A DNA stretch of 64,000 nucleotides from Massilia putida (GTDB taxonomy: Bacteria > Pseudomonadota > Gammaproteobacteria > Burkholderiales > Burkholderiaceae_D), in NCBI RefSeq assembly GCF_001941825.1, contig NZ_CP019038.1, positions 3,100,001 to 3,164,000 of the forward strand, read 5' to 3'. Positions within the stretch are counted from its first letter, which is position 1. Every line of letters starts with the position of its first letter. The notes under the pieces were generated by a model, which was not told where the DNA came from, did no database searches, and worked only from the letters and a program-made list of their open reading frames with translations. This document shows, piece after piece, positions 9,903 to 19,209 of this stretch. Made by a program: the position numbers and the translations under genes.

Positions 9903-10457
9903 TCAAGAGGCGCGGAACTGCAGCTCGCCCGTCGCACGCGCCTCGACGATGCCGCGCATCGCGCTGACCTCGTCCTTGTTCAGGCACCGGAACGGAATGG
10001 GCAGGGTGCCCCGCTTCAGGACCATCATGAAGCCGCTCGAATACGTGCGGATGCGCTGCACGTCGTCCCAGCCGATCAGGCTCACGCCGGTGTCGCTGGT
10101 GCGCACGATGCCGTGCTGGTCGATCTGGAATTCGTAGGTGCGCTTCCCGCGCCGCAGGAGCACGAAGTGCGCGGCCGCCGACAGCGTGCTTTTCAGGCGC
10201 AGGTAGAGGCCCATCGGCCAGCGGATGTGGCGGCGGCGGATCAGATAGCCGCCGTGCTCCCACATGAAGCGCACGTATTCGGCGAACGAGTAGCGTACCC
10301 AGAAATGCAGGCTGTAACGCTCCGCCGGCGGATGCACGGTCGGAATCGTGGCCGCCGGCATCGCGTCGGCGCCAAGATCCTCGGTGTCAGGCTGGTCCAG
10401 AAGCGCGGCCCCGCCATCCACGTTGCCGGCCGCTCGCGAGCGATTTGACCACAACAT
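9903..10457 (-). CDS. YcxB-like domain protein
   Basis: A 184-residue protein of unknown role. The C-terminal half (YEFQIDQHGIVRTSDTG, LIGWDDVQRI, then MMVLKRGTLPIPFRCL) fits the YcxB-like domain. The middle has a basic RRRHIRW stretch and a weakly hydrophobic segment. ATG 10457 was chosen over ATG 10463 because AAGGGG lies six bases before it. It follows waaA by 45 bp on the same strand, so it is probably the last gene of the LPS-core operon, but no direct role in LPS can be read from it. Confidence 0.65.
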   Translation of the reverse strand: MLWSNRSRAAGNVDGGAALLDQPDTEDLGADAMPAATIPTVHPPAERYSLHFWVRYSFAEYVRFMWEHGGYLIRRRHIRWPMGLYLRLKSTLSAAAHFVLLRRGKRTYEFQIDQHGIVRTSDTGVSLIGWDDVQRIRTYSSGFMMVLKRGTLPIPFRCLNKDEVSAMRGIVEARATGELQFRAS

Positions 10458-10502
10458 GTGCATCCCCTTTCATTTTCTAATTAAAGAGAATGGTAGCAAA
10501 AG

Positions 10503-11765
10503 CTAGGCGATAATTTGTTGCAAGAGTTCAACAGTGCGCACTGTCGCGCCCCGGTGGCGCGCTGCGAAGGCCAGCGCCCGCGCGCCCATCGCGGCACGAC
10601 GGCCGTCGTCGTCGAGCAGGGCGGCGGCCGTGCGCATCAACGCGGGGGCATCGACTACGCGCAGCGCGGCGCCCGCGGCGACGGCTTCCTCGGTCGCCTG
10701 CAGGAAGTTGAAGGTATGCTCGCCCACCAGCACCGGCTTGGCCAATGCACAGGCTTCGATCAGGTTCTGGCCGCCCAGCGGCAGCAGGCTGCCGCCGATG
10801 AAGGCACAATCGCAGGCCGCGTAGTAGGCGAACATCTCGCCCATCGAATCGCCCAGCAGCACGTCGGTGTCCACCTGCTGCGGCAGTGCCGATCGGCGCG
10901 CCAGGGTCAGGCCGCGCTCTTCGGCCATGCGCGCCACCTCGTCGAAGCGCTGCGGATGACGGGGCACCAGCACGAGCAGCATGCCGGCCGGGCGCCTGTC
11001 CATGGCCTTGTACGCGTCGAGGATGAGCGCCTCTTCTCCTTCGCGCGTGGAGGCGCACAACAGCACGGGGCGATGCGCGAAGCGCGCGCGCAGCATGGCG
11101 CCCGTGTCCAGCGCGGCCTGCGGCGGCACGACGTCGAACTTGATGCTGCCCGTGACGGCGACGTTCGGCGCACCCAGCGATGCGATGCGTTCGGCGTCCG
11201 CCTCCGTCTGCGCGGCCACCAAGGCGATCGCGCGGGCCGCATCCGTCATCAGGCCACCGATCTTGCGGCCGCGGCGCAGCGAACGTTCCGACAGGCGCGC
11301 ATTCACGAGCGCCACCGGGACCCCTTGCGCGGCGCAGCCGTGGATCAGGTTCGGCCACACTTCCGTCTCCATCAGGATGCACAGCGCGGGCTCGAAGTGA
11401 CGCAGGAAGCGGCCGACCATGAAGCCGGTGTCGTAGGGCAGGAACGACTGGACGACGCGGTCGCCGTGCTTGGCGAACAGCGCGCGGCCCGTGGCGCGGC
11501 CCGTCGGCGTCATGTGCGTGAGCAGGATGCGGCAATCGGGACGCGCGGCCAGCAGGGCTTCGATAAGGGGCTCGGCCGCGCGCGTCTCGCCGACGGAGAC
11601 GGCGTGCACCATGATGGTCGGGCGTTGTTCGAGCCGGCGGCCGTAGAAACCGAGGCGCTCGCCCAGGTGCGTGCGGTAGCCGGGTTCGCGCCGCCCGCGC
11701 CACCACAGACGGCCCAGCACGAGCGGCAACGCCAGCCACCACATCAGCGAATACAGCACACGCAT
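10503..11765 (-). CDS. waaA: 3-deoxy-D-manno-octulosonic acid (Kdo) transferase
   Basis: A 420-residue inner-membrane glycosyltransferase that adds Kdo to lipid IVA. It shows an N-terminal membrane anchor (MRVLYSLMWWLALPLVLGRL), the family's GYRTHLGERLGF and HAVSVGETRAAEPLI blocks, the acidic LMETEVWPNLI motif, and the C-terminal GGSLLPLGGQNLIEACALAK donor-site region. The start codon shares one base with the waaC stop (TGATG), which indicates translational coupling. Confidence 0.95.
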   Translation of the reverse strand: MRVLYSLMWWLALPLVLGRLWWRGRREPGYRTHLGERLGFYGRRLEQRPTIMVHAVSVGETRAAEPLIEALLAARPDCRILLTHMTPTGRATGRALFAKHGDRVVQSFLPYDTGFMVGRFLRHFEPALCILMETEVWPNLIHGCAAQGVPVALVNARLSERSLRRGRKIGGLMTDAARAIALVAAQTEADAERIASLGAPNVAVTGSIKFDVVPPQAALDTGAMLRARFAHRPVLLCASTREGEEALILDAYKAMDRRPAGMLLVLVPRHPQRFDEVARMAEERGLTLARRSALPQQVDTDVLLGDSMGEMFAYYAACDCAFIGGSLLPLGGQNLIEACALAKPVLVGEHTFNFLQATEEAVAAGAALRVVDAPALMRTAAALLDDDGRRAAMGARALAFAARHRGATVRTVELLQQIIA

Positions 11766-12736
11766 CAGCGGTTCTCCAGCAAGCGCCGCGTGGCCGCCAC
11801 GACCTCGTCGACCGACGGCGGCGAGCCCGTGTCGCCCAGGTTGACGATACGCGGCGACCAGTTGCCTTCGGTCTTCCAGCGCGGCGAGTCGGCATAGATC
11901 TCGACCGTCGGCCGCACGAAAGCGGCGGCGATGTGCGTGAGGCCCGTGTCGACGCCCACCGCGAGCGCCGCGTGGCGCGCCAGTTCCACCGCGTCCATCA
12001 TCGACAGTTGCGGCAGCACGCGCGCGTCCAGCAGTGCCGCCGCGAGTCGTTCGGCTTCTTCCTTCTCGCGCGGCGAGCCCCATGGCAGAAGTATCGTCAT
12101 CGGCGCCAGTGCCTGGCCGAGCGCGATCCAGTGCGCGGCAGGCCATTTTTTCGCGTCGCGCGCCGTCCCGTGGAAGAACACGGCGTAGTCGCCGGGCGGC
12201 ATCCAGGCTGGGCGCGTGCTGCCTTCGGGCGGCGGCAGGCCGAAATCGGGCGGCGTGTCGACGGCATAGCCGAGCGCCGCGGCCACGACCTGGCGCCCGC
12301 GCGCCACCGCGTGCGTGCGCAGGGCGACCGGGATGCTGCGGCTGTGGAAGATGCGCGAGATGCCTTCGTAGCCCGAGTCCTCGGTGCCGTTGGCCATGCC
12401 GATCTTCTGGCCGCCGCGGGCACAGGCCATCACGATACCCGTCTTGATCAGGCCCTGCGTGTCGAACACGTAGTCGTACCGCTCCGCGCGCAGGTCGCGG
12501 AAGAAGCCGCGCAATTCCGCGCGCACGGCGGCATGCTTGAGCCCTTTGCGCCAGCGCCGCAGCGCGAACGGGATCACCTTGCGCACGAGCGGATTGAGTT
12601 TCACGAGGCTGACGTAGCCCTCTTCCACCACCCAGTCCACCTGGGCATCCGGAAAGTGGCGCCGGATGTCGGCCACGATCGGGAGATTGTGCAGGACGTC
12701 GCCCAGCGACGAGACCCGCACCAGCAGGATCTTCAT
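11765..12736 (-). CDS. waaC: LPS heptosyltransferase I
   Basis: A 323-residue GT9 enzyme that transfers the first heptose to Kdo. The N-terminus KILLVRVSSLGDVLHNLP and the C-terminal ADP-heptose-binding block VGVDTGLTHIAAAF are characteristic. Both its start and its stop overlap the neighbouring genes by one base (TGATG), so phosphomannomutase, waaC and waaA form one tightly coupled operon. Confidence 0.95.
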   Translation of the reverse strand: MKILLVRVSSLGDVLHNLPIVADIRRHFPDAQVDWVVEEGYVSLVKLNPLVRKVIPFALRRWRKGLKHAAVRAELRGFFRDLRAERYDYVFDTQGLIKTGIVMACARGGQKIGMANGTEDSGYEGISRIFHSRSIPVALRTHAVARGRQVVAAALGYAVDTPPDFGLPPPEGSTRPAWMPPGDYAVFFHGTARDAKKWPAAHWIALGQALAPMTILLPWGSPREKEEAERLAAALLDARVLPQLSMMDAVELARHAALAVGVDTGLTHIAAAFVRPTVEIYADSPRWKTEGNWSPRIVNLGDTGSPPSVDEVVAATRRLLENR

Positions 12737-14118
12737 CAGAACGGCAGCTTTGCGTCGGGCTTGGCGGCCAGGATCACGCGCGCGAATTCTTTCTGGATGC
12801 GGTCCAGTGCTGCCGGGTTCTCGCCTTCGAAACGCAGCACGACGACGGGCGTCGTGTTCGAACCGCGCGCCAGGCCGAAGCCGTCCGGGTATTCCACGCG
12901 CAGGCCGTCGATGTCGACAATGCGGTCGGCGCCCGGGAATTGCGCTTCGGCGCGCAGCTTGTCGATCAGCGCGAAGTTCTCGCCTTCCTTCAGGTGCAGG
13001 TGCAGTTCGGGCGTGCTGGACGCGATCGGCAGGCCGTTCAGCAGCGCCGACGGATCGAGCTCGCGCGTGAGGATCTCGAGCAGGCGCGCGCCCGTGTACA
13101 GGCCGTCGTCGAAGCCGAACCAGCGGTCCTTCCAGAAGATATGGCCGCTCATTTCGCCGCCCAGCGGCGCGCCCGTTTCCTTCAGCTTGGCCTTGACGAG
13201 CGAGTGCCCGGTCTTCCACATCAGCGGACGGCCGCCGTGCTGCTCGATCCACGGGCCCAGGTGGCGCGTGCATTTGACGTCATACAGGATCTCGGCGCCC
13301 GGGTTGCGCGACAGGACGTCCTGCGAGAACAGCATCATCTGGCGGTCCGGGAAAATGATCTGGCCATCCTTGGTGACGACGCCCAGGCGGTCGCCGTCGC
13401 CGTCGAACGCCAGGCCGATCTCGGCGTCCGACGTTTTCAGGCAGTCGATCAGATCCTGCAGGTTTTCCGGATGCGCCGGGTCCGGGTGGTGGTTCGGGAA
13501 GTGGCCGTCCACGTCGCAGAACAATTCGATCACGTCGCAGCCCATGGCGCGGAACAGGTCACCCGCGACCATGCCGGCCACGCCGTTGCCGCAGTCGACC
13601 GCGATCTTGACCGGACGCGCGATCTTGACGTCGGCGACGATGCGTTCGACGTAGGCGGCCTTGATGTCGTGGGTCGAGTAGCCGCCCTGCTTGGCGGCCG
13701 GCTGGAAGTCGTCGCGCTCGATGGCCTGATACAGGGCCTGGATGGCGTCGCCGTAGATCGCCTCGCCGGCGAGGACCATCTTGAAGCCGTTGTAGTCCGG
13801 CGGATTGTGGCTGCCCGTGACCATGATGCCCGAACGCGCACCCAGCACGTTGGTGGCGAAATAAACCATCGGCGTCGCGACCATGCCCAGATCGATGACG
13901 TCCACGCCCGCGGCCTGCAGGCCCGCGGCCAGCGCCTGCGCCAGCTCCGGACCGGACAGGCGGCCGTCGCGGCCGATGATCACGGTACGCTCTCCCTTGG
14001 CCAGCGCGGCGGCGCCGAACGCCTGGCCGATGCGCCGCGCAATCCCTGCGTCGAGCGTGCTGCCGATCACGCCGCGGATGTCATAAGCCTTGAAGATCGT
14101 TTTCGAGAGAGGAACCAT
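12736..14118 (-). CDS. manB: Phosphomannomutase/phosphoglucomutase
   Basis: A 460-residue alpha-D-phosphohexomutase. The phosphoserine loop is VTGSHNPPDYNGFK, the metal-binding loop is DGDGDRLGVV, the sugar-binding loop is GGEMSGHIFW, and the N-terminal FKAYDIRG is typical of the PMM/PGM (AlgC/ManB) group. It probably supplies mannose-1-P or glucose-1-P for surface glycans, consistent with its place at the head of the waaC-waaA operon. The start ATG 14118 has GAGAGGAA upstream. The symbol manB versus algC cannot be decided from sequence alone. Confidence 0.92.
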   Translation of the reverse strand: MVPLSKTIFKAYDIRGVIGSTLDAGIARRIGQAFGAAALAKGERTVIIGRDGRLSGPELAQALAAGLQAAGVDVIDLGMVATPMVYFATNVLGARSGIMVTGSHNPPDYNGFKMVLAGEAIYGDAIQALYQAIERDDFQPAAKQGGYSTHDIKAAYVERIVADVKIARPVKIAVDCGNGVAGMVAGDLFRAMGCDVIELFCDVDGHFPNHHPDPAHPENLQDLIDCLKTSDAEIGLAFDGDGDRLGVVTKDGQIIFPDRQMMLFSQDVLSRNPGAEILYDVKCTRHLGPWIEQHGGRPLMWKTGHSLVKAKLKETGAPLGGEMSGHIFWKDRWFGFDDGLYTGARLLEILTRELDPSALLNGLPIASSTPELHLHLKEGENFALIDKLRAEAQFPGADRIVDIDGLRVEYPDGFGLARGSNTTPVVVLRFEGENPAALDRIQKEFARVILAAKPDAKLPF

Positions 14119-14257
14119 GGATTATCTACCTTGCTGGACTGGGCACCGAATGCGCGCACGCGGGCATAGCGATCGCCGATTGGATCGGATGACGGAAAAA
14201 GGGATATTGTAACGGCAAGCAGGGAGACGCGGATGACGATCCGGTGAAACGTGAGCA

Positions 14258-14296
14258 TTTACAGGGAGATCCGCGGACGCGAATGCTCCCTGTAAA
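14258..14296. repeat. Inverted repeat between the H-NS-like gene and manB
   Basis: Exact 11-bp arms (TTTACAGGGAG at 14258-14268 and its complement at 14286-14296) around a 17-base GC-rich loop. It lies 25 bp after the H-NS-like stop and before manB on the same strand. There is no T-run beyond the stem, so a terminator or mRNA-stabilising role is possible but unproved. Confidence 0.6.
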
Positions 14297-14320
14297 AGAG
14301 GATGCGGGGAACGCGCGGAA

Positions 14321-14647
14321 TCAGACGCGCAGTTTGTCCAGCGATTTACCGCCCTCGACCCATTCCTTGACCCATTTCGGCTGGCGGCCGCGGCCGGTCC
14401 ACTGTTGCGACGCATTGTCCGGATTGCGATAACGGACGGCCACGGTGCCGACATTCGCGCCTGCCGATTTGCCGCCACGGCCGCTGGTGCTGATCAGGTC
14501 TTTCAAAGGCACACCTACGCTCTGTGCGATGGCCATGATCTGCTCGCGCGCCTTTTGTACTTCCTGAACCTCGCGTTTCTTCATTTCCTGCTTGATCTGC
14601 TCCTGCAGGTTGCGCAAATCGCCCAAGGACAAATTAGACAGATCCAT
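14321..14647 (-). CDS. H-NS family nucleoid-associated protein
   Basis: A 108-residue protein with an N-terminal coiled-coil oligomerisation part (SLGDLRNLQEQIKQEMKKRE) and a C-terminal DNA-binding part with the family motif YRNPDNASQQWTGRGRQPKW. It is expected to bind curved AT-rich DNA and silence genes. A good ribosome site, AAGGA, lies seven bases before the ATG. It stands alone with its own likely promoter and borders a relatively AT-rich transferase gene. Confidence 0.92.
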   Translation of the reverse strand: MDLSNLSLGDLRNLQEQIKQEMKKREVQEVQKAREQIMAIAQSVGVPLKDLISTSGRGGKSAGANVGTVAVRYRNPDNASQQWTGRGRQPKWVKEWVEGGKSLDKLRV

Positions 14648-14682
14648 CTTGATTCCTTATAAGTAGAGTCTAGGTGTAAGGG

Positions 14683-14712
14683 ATTTTATCGAATATTCAC
14701 CAATTCTCGCAA
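14683..14712 (-). promoter_or_regulatory. Likely promoter of the H-NS-like gene
   Basis: Read on the minus strand: TTGCGA (14712-14707), an 18-bp spacer, then TAAAAT (14688-14683), about 36 bp before the start codon. It is in the AT-rich 86-bp gap after the transferase gene. Motif match only. Confidence 0.45.
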
Positions 14713-14733
14713 TATACTACAACTGAAATTTCT

Positions 14734-15828
14734 TCAGTGTTTTTTGTGCCAAATCAGCCAGCGCGGGGACTTGAATCTCACGATACGCGCGTACAACCAT
14801 ACGTAGCTGATAATGAACAACAAGCAGAAGAATATCAAAATTCCCGTATTCCGCCAGAACACGGTTGCCGGGATAACGGCGGTGAGGGAAAACAACCACA
14901 GGTATGGCGACGTCCGCGCATTCCTTTTCATCAGCGCACGGGCTTCTTTGCGGCCGACGGTCCATTGCACGATGCGCCGGAAAATCAGACTGTGCAGGTG
15001 GATTCCGTCCGGCATCGTAGGCGATTTCCCACGCACAAACATTCGGCGATAAACGGAAAAGACGGTTTCGAATGTCGGATAAATCAGCAGCAATGCCGCA
15101 TACCACGTCGATACCTGGGGATTGCGCATCACCAGCAGCAAAGCCAGTTCGCCCAGCATGAATCCGATGAAATAAGCGCCGCCGTCGCCGAGGAAGATGA
15201 GACCGACGGGGTAATTCCAGACGAGGAAGCCGGCCGTCGCGCCGGCCACCGTCAATGCGGAAACCAGCACGAACATGTCGCCCACCTGCCAGCCCACGTA
15301 CGCGAGCGACAGCAGCATGAAGATCGTGACCACGCTGGCCAGGCCATTGAAGCCGTCGATGATATTCACCGCATTCGCAATACCGGCAACGGCCAGTACG
15401 GTCAGCGGCAATACCAGCCACAGCGAATCCAGGCTCCAGCTGACGAAAGGCATATCCAGGCGCGCGATTTTCGCATCCAGCACCACATAGCCGAGCAGCG
15501 CCGCCGTCATCGTCAATATCAGGCGGCGCGAGGGACGCACCGTACCCGTATAGTCTTCGACGATACCGCCGGCGAATGCGATCGCCGAACAACCCAGCAA
15601 TGCCACCAGCCAAAAACCCAGGGCCGGTACCCGCCATACGGAAATGCCGGCGCTCAGGGCAACGGCCAGGAAGATCGGCAATCCGCCAATGCGCGCCACC
15701 GCGTGTTGATGGACCTTCTGCACGCCCTTGAAATTATCGTCGAGCGCCGGGCCGTGCAATTTCGAATGCTTGACGATCAGGAGCGTCAGCAGCGCGGACA
15801 CAACAAAACTTACGAAGAAAGAAAACAT
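14734..15828 (-). CDS. WecA/MraY-family undecaprenyl-phosphate sugar-1-phosphate transferase
   Basis: A 364-residue polytopic membrane protein of the GT4/WecA-MraY family, which links a sugar-phosphate (often GlcNAc-1-P) to undecaprenyl phosphate to start surface-glycan synthesis. Around ten hydrophobic segments are seen. Conserved loops are [23 protein letters not shown] (Asp-rich substrate loop), [12 protein letters not shown] and HLHSLIFRR. It lacks nearby glycan-assembly genes and reads as more AT-rich than its neighbours. The exact sugar cannot be assigned. Confidence 0.85.
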   Translation of the reverse strand: MFSFFVSFVVSALLTLLIVKHSKLHGPALDDNFKGVQKVHQHAVARIGGLPIFLAVALSAGISVWRVPALGFWLVALLGCSAIAFAGGIVEDYTGTVRPSRRLILTMTAALLGYVVLDAKIARLDMPFVSWSLDSLWLVLPLTVLAVAGIANAVNIIDGFNGLASVVTIFMLLSLAYVGWQVGDMFVLVSALTVAGATAGFLVWNYPVGLIFLGDGGAYFIGFMLGELALLLVMRNPQVSTWYAALLLIYPTFETVFSVYRRMFVRGKSPTMPDGIHLHSLIFRRIVQWTVGRKEARALMKRNARTSPYLWLFSLTAVIPATVFWRNTGILIFFCLLFIISYVWLYARIVRFKSPRWLIWHKKH

Positions 15829-16134
15829 TATTATTTTTCAGATGCAACCCGGCGGATGACGGTCATCGGCGCGGAGAAATGGGACGGTCATGCGCGATTC
15901 GATTCCGGCTCCCGCCCTGGTGAAGACGAGCCATTGTACCGGATTGGCACTCGGCAATCCGGACCTCAGCAGTGTACGCGCGCATGTGCCGTTCCGATTG
16001 AGAAAATACGAAATACCGAAACTTTGACGAAGCAACAAGACAATTTACAATCGGTAATGCATCCGGACGGGCTCGTACACGAAACCCGGATAAATCCTTT
16101 AGTATCGATACTGAAAAAACGAAATGAATCCGAA
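15829..16134. other. Intergenic region between the WecA-like gene and apaH
   Basis: About 300 bp between divergent genes. It holds the apaH promoter described separately; I see no convincing reading frame, RNA gene or repeat in the rest. Confidence 0.6.
16024..16051 (+). promoter_or_regulatory. Sigma70-type promoter of apaH
   Basis: TTGACG at 16024-16029, a 16-bp spacer and TACAAT at 16046-16051, each one base off consensus. It is about 84 bp upstream of the apaH ATG in the divergent gap. This is one of the best promoter matches in the window. Confidence 0.6.
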
Positions 16135-16968
16135 ATGAAGACCTATGTGATCGGCGACCTGCAAGGGTGCGCCCACGAAGCCGGCCTGCTGCTGGAACAA
16201 ATCGAGCCGGGCGCCCGCATCCTGTTCGTCGGTGACCTGATCAACCGCGGTCCCGATTCGCTGGGCGCGCTGCGCCGCGTGAAGGCGTTGTCGGACGCGA
16301 GCGATTGTCGCGTCGACGCGCTGCTCGGCAACCACGACCTGCACCTCCTGGCCGTCGCCGTTGGCGCCCAGAAGATGAGCCGTTCGGACACGCTGGACGA
16401 GATCCTGGCCGCCCCCGACCGCGATGCGCTGATCGACTGGCTGCGCCGTCGTCCGCTCGCGATGTTCGTCGACGCGCACCTGCTGGTTCACGCCGGCGTG
16501 CCGCCGCAGTGGACGGCGGCGCAGACGATGGCGCTCGCGGCCGAAGTCGAGTCGGTGTTGCGCGGCGACCACTGGATCGAGTTCCTCGGCCAGATGTACG
16601 GCAACGAACCGGATCGCTGGGACGACGGCCTGACGGGCATCGCCCGCCTGCGCTGCATCGTCAACGCGCTCACGCGTATGCGCCTGTGCTGGCCGGACGG
16701 GCGCATGGACTTCGCCCACAAGGAAAGCGACAAGGGTCCGGACGGGTCCGATCTGCGGCCGTGGTTCGATTTGCCCGAACGCCGCACGGCCGACGTCACC
16801 GTCGTGTTCGGGCACTGGTCGGCGCTGGGCCTCGTGCTGCGGCCCAACCTCGTGGGCCTGGACAGCGGCTGCGTATGGGGCGGCAAGCTGACGGCCGTGT
16901 GCCTGGACGACCGCTCGCTGCTGCAGGTGGATTGTCCCGAGTATCGGGAACACAGCGGCAAAAAGTAG
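16135..16968 (+). CDS. apaH: Symmetrical bis(5'-nucleosyl)-tetraphosphatase
   Basis: A 277-residue metallophosphatase that cleaves Ap4A to two ADP. The calcineurin-type motifs are intact: IGDLQGC near the N-terminus, [22 protein letters not shown], and later VHAGVPP and VFGHWSALG. The start ATG 16135 (MKTYVIGD) matches the family N-terminus; the long upstream open frame is antisense to the transferase gene and is not coding. It runs toward the convergent acyltransferase gene, with an inverted-repeat element between them. Confidence 0.94.
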   Translation: MKTYVIGDLQGCAHEAGLLLEQIEPGARILFVGDLINRGPDSLGALRRVKALSDASDCRVDALLGNHDLHLLAVAVGAQKMSRSDTLDEILAAPDRDALIDWLRRRPLAMFVDAHLLVHAGVPPQWTAAQTMALAAEVESVLRGDHWIEFLGQMYGNEPDRWDDGLTGIARLRCIVNALTRMRLCWPDGRMDFAHKESDKGPDGSDLRPWFDLPERRTADVTVVFGHWSALGLVLRPNLVGLDSGCVWGGKLTAVCLDDRSLLQVDCPEYREHSGKK

Positions 16969-16977
16969 AAAAGGAAA

Positions 16978-17102
16978 CGTCATCCCGGCGGATGCGGGGA
17001 TCCATACTGAATTTCCGAAGTCGGAAACTGAATGCAGCACGACACGTCGCCCGAGCCGAATCCAGTACTTCAGTATGGGGTCCCGCTTTCGCGGGAACGA
17101 CG
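16978..17102. repeat. Inverted-repeat element, family 1 (REP-doublet-like)
   Basis: Two REP-like sequences in opposite orientation: a diverged left copy (CATCCCGGCGGATGCGGG) and a right copy with TCCCGC-TTTC-GCGGGA. They are joined by an inner exact inverted repeat, CCATACTGAA (17002-17011) with TTCAGTATGG (17069-17078). The right half overlaps the 3' end of the acyltransferase gene and provides its stop codon. A related element is at 23525-23661. Confidence 0.75.
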
Positions 17103-17840
17103 TGGCCGGGTTTGCCCCAGCGCCTCCGCAATCGCATCATGCGCCGCCTGCGCCAGTTCGCGCCGGTGCGCGCCCGCCGCCGGGATCGGCGCCAGGCAGG
17201 CCAGCCGCGCGACGACCGGCTCGCCCCCGAGGATGCGCACGATGCTGTCGACGAACGTCGTCTCGCCCGTGTAGTCGACGGACGGATGCCAGGCGCCGTT
17301 GCCGTCGACATAGGCCAGCGCGACCGGCTGCACGGGCACGGCGGCGTCGATGGCCGCTTCGAACAGATTGGCGTGGAACGGCAGCAGCATGCCTTGGCTG
17401 GCCGTCGTCCCTTCCGGGAAGAAGGCCACGCGGCGGCGTTCGGCCAGCGCGTCCACGAGCCCTTTGAAAATGTGGCGCAGGTCGCGGCGGTTGCCGCGCG
17501 CGATGAACACGGTGCCGGCCTGCGCGACGAGCCAGCCCACGACGGGCCAGGCGCGGATCTCGGCCTTGGCCACGAAGCGGCAGGGATGCACGGCATTGAT
17601 GACGAAGATGTCGAGCCACGAAATGTGGTTCGCCACGATGAGCGCATGCGCGAGCGAATCTTCTCCCGCCACGCATTCGAGACGCACGCGGCAGACACCC
17701 AGCAGGCGCGCGGACCAGCGCCGGATCAGGCGCTCGCGCAGAGCGCCGCTCGCCCACGGAAACACGAGGGCGCAGGTGGCCAAGCCCTGGACGAGATGGA
17801 GGACGACGCGCGCGAGGCGCAACGCAAGCTTGATCTTCAA
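17070..17840 (-). CDS. Lysophospholipid acyltransferase family protein
   Basis: A 256-residue PlsC-like membrane acyltransferase with an N-terminal hydrophobic anchor. It has the canonical HX4D motif in NHISWLDIFVI and FFPEGTTASQG. The last residues (SRESGTPY) and the stop codon come from the inverted-repeat element at 16978-17102, so the original C-terminus has been replaced. It may acylate lysophosphatidic acid or another lysolipid such as an ornithine lipid precursor; I cannot tell which. It is convergent with apaH and 82 bp downstream of pyrC'. Confidence 0.85.
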   Translation of the reverse strand: MKIKLALRLARVVLHLVQGLATCALVFPWASGALRERLIRRWSARLLGVCRVRLECVAGEDSLAHALIVANHISWLDIFVINAVHPCRFVAKAEIRAWPVVGWLVAQAGTVFIARGNRRDLRHIFKGLVDALAERRRVAFFPEGTTASQGMLLPFHANLFEAAIDAAVPVQPVALAYVDGNGAWHPSVDYTGETTFVDSIVRILGGEPVVARLACLAPIPAAGAHRRELAQAAHDAIAEALGQTRPRRSRESGTPY

Positions 17841-17922
17841 TGGAGGCTCGAAGGAAACGCCGCGCAGGCCGCGGCCGCAGCGATTGTACCGCTGCGGCCG
17901 CGGCTTGCGCTCAACCTTCGGA

Positions 17923-19209
17923 TCAGCGTTCGAACGCGACGTGGCCGGCGACGATCGTCGCCTTCACCTGGCCCGTCAGTTCGTAGCCGAGGAAAGGCGT
18001 GTGCTTGCCCTGGCTGGCGAGGGCGGCGGCGTTGACGGTCCAGCGCGCGCCAGGGTCGAACAGCACGACGTCCGCGCTGGCTCCCTTCGCCAGCGTGCCG
18101 GCGGACAGGCCCGCCATGCGCGCCGGGTCGCTCGTGATCTTCGCCAGCGCCGTCGACAGCGCCTTGCCGTCGTTACCCTGTTCCGCCGCCCATTTCAGCA
18201 TCAAGGACAGCAGCAGCTCGAGACCGGTGGCGCCGGGCGACGCCTCGGCGAACGGCAGCAGTTTCTCGTCGTCGTCGACGGGGGTGTGGTCCGAGCAGAC
18301 GGCATCCACGGTGCCGTCCAGGACGGCCGCGCGGATCGCGTCGCGGTCGCGCTGGCTGCGCAGCGGCGGCGTGAGGCGCGCGTTGGAATCGAAAAAGCCG
18401 ATGTCGGCGTCCGTCATGTGCAGGTGGTGCACGCCGACGTCGCACGTGACCGGCAAGCCTTCCTTCTTCGCGGCGCGGATCAGGTCCAGGGCGGCGGCGG
18501 ACGAGATGCGGCACAGGTGCACGCGTGCGCCCGATGCGCGCATCAGTTCGAAGATCGTGTGCAGCGCGATCGTCTCGGACATCACGGGCACGCCGGACAG
18601 GCCCAGGCGCGACGCCAGCGGGCCGCTGTGGGCGATGCCGCCGCGGCCGATGTGCGGGTCCTGCGGACGCAGCCAGACGGTGTAGCCGAACGTCTTCGCG
18701 TACTGCATGGCGCGCAGCAGCACGGTCGTGTCCTCGATCGGTTCCTCGGCCTGGGCGAAGCCGATGCAGCCGGCTTCCGTGAGCTCGGCCATCTCCGTCA
18801 GCGCTTTCCCTTTGAGGCCGACGGTCAGCGCGCCGAGCGGATGCACGTGGGCCTGGTTCAGCAGGCGCGCGCGGTGCTTGAGCATTTCGACGAGGCCCGG
18901 CTCGTCCAGCACGGGGTCGGTGTCGGGCGGGCAGACGAGCGTCGTCACGCCGCCCTGCACGGCCGCCTGCATTTCCGATTCCAGCGTGGCCTTGTATTCG
19001 TAGCCCGGCTCGCGCAGGCGCGCGGAGAGGTCCACGAGGCCCGGCGCGACGACGAGTCCCGCGGCATCGAATGTGCGCGCGGCCGTGAAGCCGGCGGGCG
19101 CGCTGCCGATGGCGGCGACTTTGCCGTCGGCGATGAAGAGGTCCTGGACGGCGTCGATGCCGCCCGCCGGGTCGATCAGGCGCCCGTTCTTGATATGCAA
19201 ATTCGTCAT
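17923..19209 (-). CDS. pyrX: Dihydroorotase-like protein, probably non-catalytic (PyrC'/PyrX type)
   Basis: A 428-residue amidohydrolase-fold protein aligned with type I dihydroorotase. The zinc-binding motif normally read as D-x-H-x-H-L-R-E-P is here D60-L-S62-A-R64-L-R-E-P, so both metal-binding histidines are lost. Other blocks such as [14 protein letters not shown] and VCSDHTPV persist. In Pseudomonas, an inactive dihydroorotase homologue of this kind is a structural partner of aspartate transcarbamoylase; the ATGA overlap with pyrB supports the same role here. A separate active dihydroorotase would then be needed elsewhere in the genome. Confidence 0.85.
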   Translation of the reverse strand: MTNLHIKNGRLIDPAGGIDAVQDLFIADGKVAAIGSAPAGFTAARTFDAAGLVVAPGLVDLSARLREPGYEYKATLESEMQAAVQGGVTTLVCPPDTDPVLDEPGLVEMLKHRARLLNQAHVHPLGALTVGLKGKALTEMAELTEAGCIGFAQAEEPIEDTTVLLRAMQYAKTFGYTVWLRPQDPHIGRGGIAHSGPLASRLGLSGVPVMSETIALHTIFELMRASGARVHLCRISSAAALDLIRAAKKEGLPVTCDVGVHHLHMTDADIGFFDSNARLTPPLRSQRDRDAIRAAVLDGTVDAVCSDHTPVDDDEKLLPFAEASPGATGLELLLSLMLKWAAEQGNDGKALSTALAKITSDPARMAGLSAGTLAKGASADVVLFDPGARWTVNAAALASQGKHTPFLGYELTGQVKATIVAGHVAFER

